In this document: piece after piece, positions 49,354 through 49,404 of the stretch | How the letters are laid out: every line of letters starts with the position of its first letter | Numbering within the stretch: the stretch's first letter is position 1 | Assembly: GCA_964484675.1 (NCBI GenBank) | Contig: CAZAFC010000008.1 | Coordinates: 1 to 49,404 of the forward strand | Source of the DNA: CAZAFC01 sp964484675 | Lineage (GTDB): Bacteria > Patescibacteriota > Saccharimonadia > Saccharimonadales > UBA4665 | Length of the DNA stretch: 49,404 bases | Reading direction: 5' to 3' | The notes under the pieces: model-generated | What the model was told of the DNA's origin: nothing | The model's database searches: none | What the model saw: only the letters and a program-made list of their open reading frames with translations | Translations under genes and position numbers: made by a program

Positions 49354-49404
49354 TGGCTGGGACGGAGGGATTCGAACCCCCGAATGCCAGGACCAAAACC
49401 TGGT
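49354..49404 (-). tRNA. tRNA-Gln (anticodon UUG), 5' part cut by window end
   Basis: On the minus strand the anticodon stem CCAGG/CCTGG surrounds loop TTTTGGT with anticodon TTG (49396-49394). The T-arm GGGGG-TTCGAAT-CCCTC, acceptor 3' strand CGTCCCA, discriminator G and an encoded CCA (49356-49354) follow. The D-arm and acceptor 5' strand lie beyond the window. Confidence 0.93.

Noticed and set aside
49121..49396. 91-codon minus-strand frame at the window end
   Set aside because: Runs through the tRNA-Gln gene and its terminator hairpin; no start signal.

Overview
The window reads as a chromosomal segment of a small-genome bacterium, most likely a Saccharibacteria (TM7)-like member of the Candidate Phyla Radiation. 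This rests on gene content and sequence style only: compact, mostly short transcription units, a complete but minimal F1Fo ATP synthase operon, a MurC-type ligase, SmpB, an ABC-F protein, a divergent sigma-70 factor and many lineage-specific proteins. TGA is used as a stop throughout, which argues against the TGA-recoding CPR lineages. GC is moderately high. No phage module, insertion sequence or CRISPR array is visible. The window starts inside a tRNA-Asn(GUU) gene and ends inside a tRNA-Gln(UUG) gene, both on the minus strand.

Layout. 1-3.5 kb: GT4 glycosyltransferase, an alpha/alpha-toroid-like companion and a DUF1861/GT108-like beta-propeller, a probable mannoside synthesis/turnover operon. 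3.5-9.5 kb: smpB, an alpha/beta-hydrolase-like protein, a membrane-anchored glycosidase divergent from a GT2 glycosyltransferase, a thermonuclease, a BtuR/CobO-type adenosyltransferase, glutaredoxin. 9.5-11.3 kb: two stand-alone unknown genes. 11.4-19.1 kb: atpI/Z-like, atpBEFHAGDC, then an aquaporin. 19.1-28.3 kb: helicase-nuclease, NDH-2-like flavoprotein, unknown gene, divergent MarR/MFS pair, GlcD/D-lactate dehydrogenase-like flavoprotein. 28.4-37.3 kb: unknown gene, membrane-anchored beta-lactamase-fold protein, GHKL ATPase (anti-sigma type), YaaA, ABC-F, and two tandem paralogues of unknown function that share a nearly identical 3' module. 37.3-44.1 kb: MurC, three lineage-specific proteins (one J-domain-like) and a sigma factor with an apparent N-terminal winged helix. 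44.3-48.9 kb: unknown membrane, Cys-rich, lipoprotein, Nudix-like and other proteins.

Two gene-expression styles coexist. Most recognisable housekeeping genes have a -10 hexamer (TATACT, TACAAT, TAAAAT and similar) about 5-7 nt before the start codon and no Shine-Dalgarno, as expected for leaderless mRNAs. In contrast, about ten unknown genes form stand-alone units: a -35/-10 promoter usually with 17-nt spacing, a leader whose predicted 5' end is a small stem-loop, a good Shine-Dalgarno, a GC-rich ORF (little TTG leucine in the one I checked), and a long stem-loop soon after the stop. This two-style organisation, and especially the stem-loop-flanked monocistronic class, is the most unusual signal in the window.

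The proton-type ATP synthase, the two flavin dehydrogenases and the glycan enzymes suggest a cell with membrane bioenergetics and envelope-glycan metabolism. No terminal oxidase or cobalamin biosynthesis gene lies in the window.
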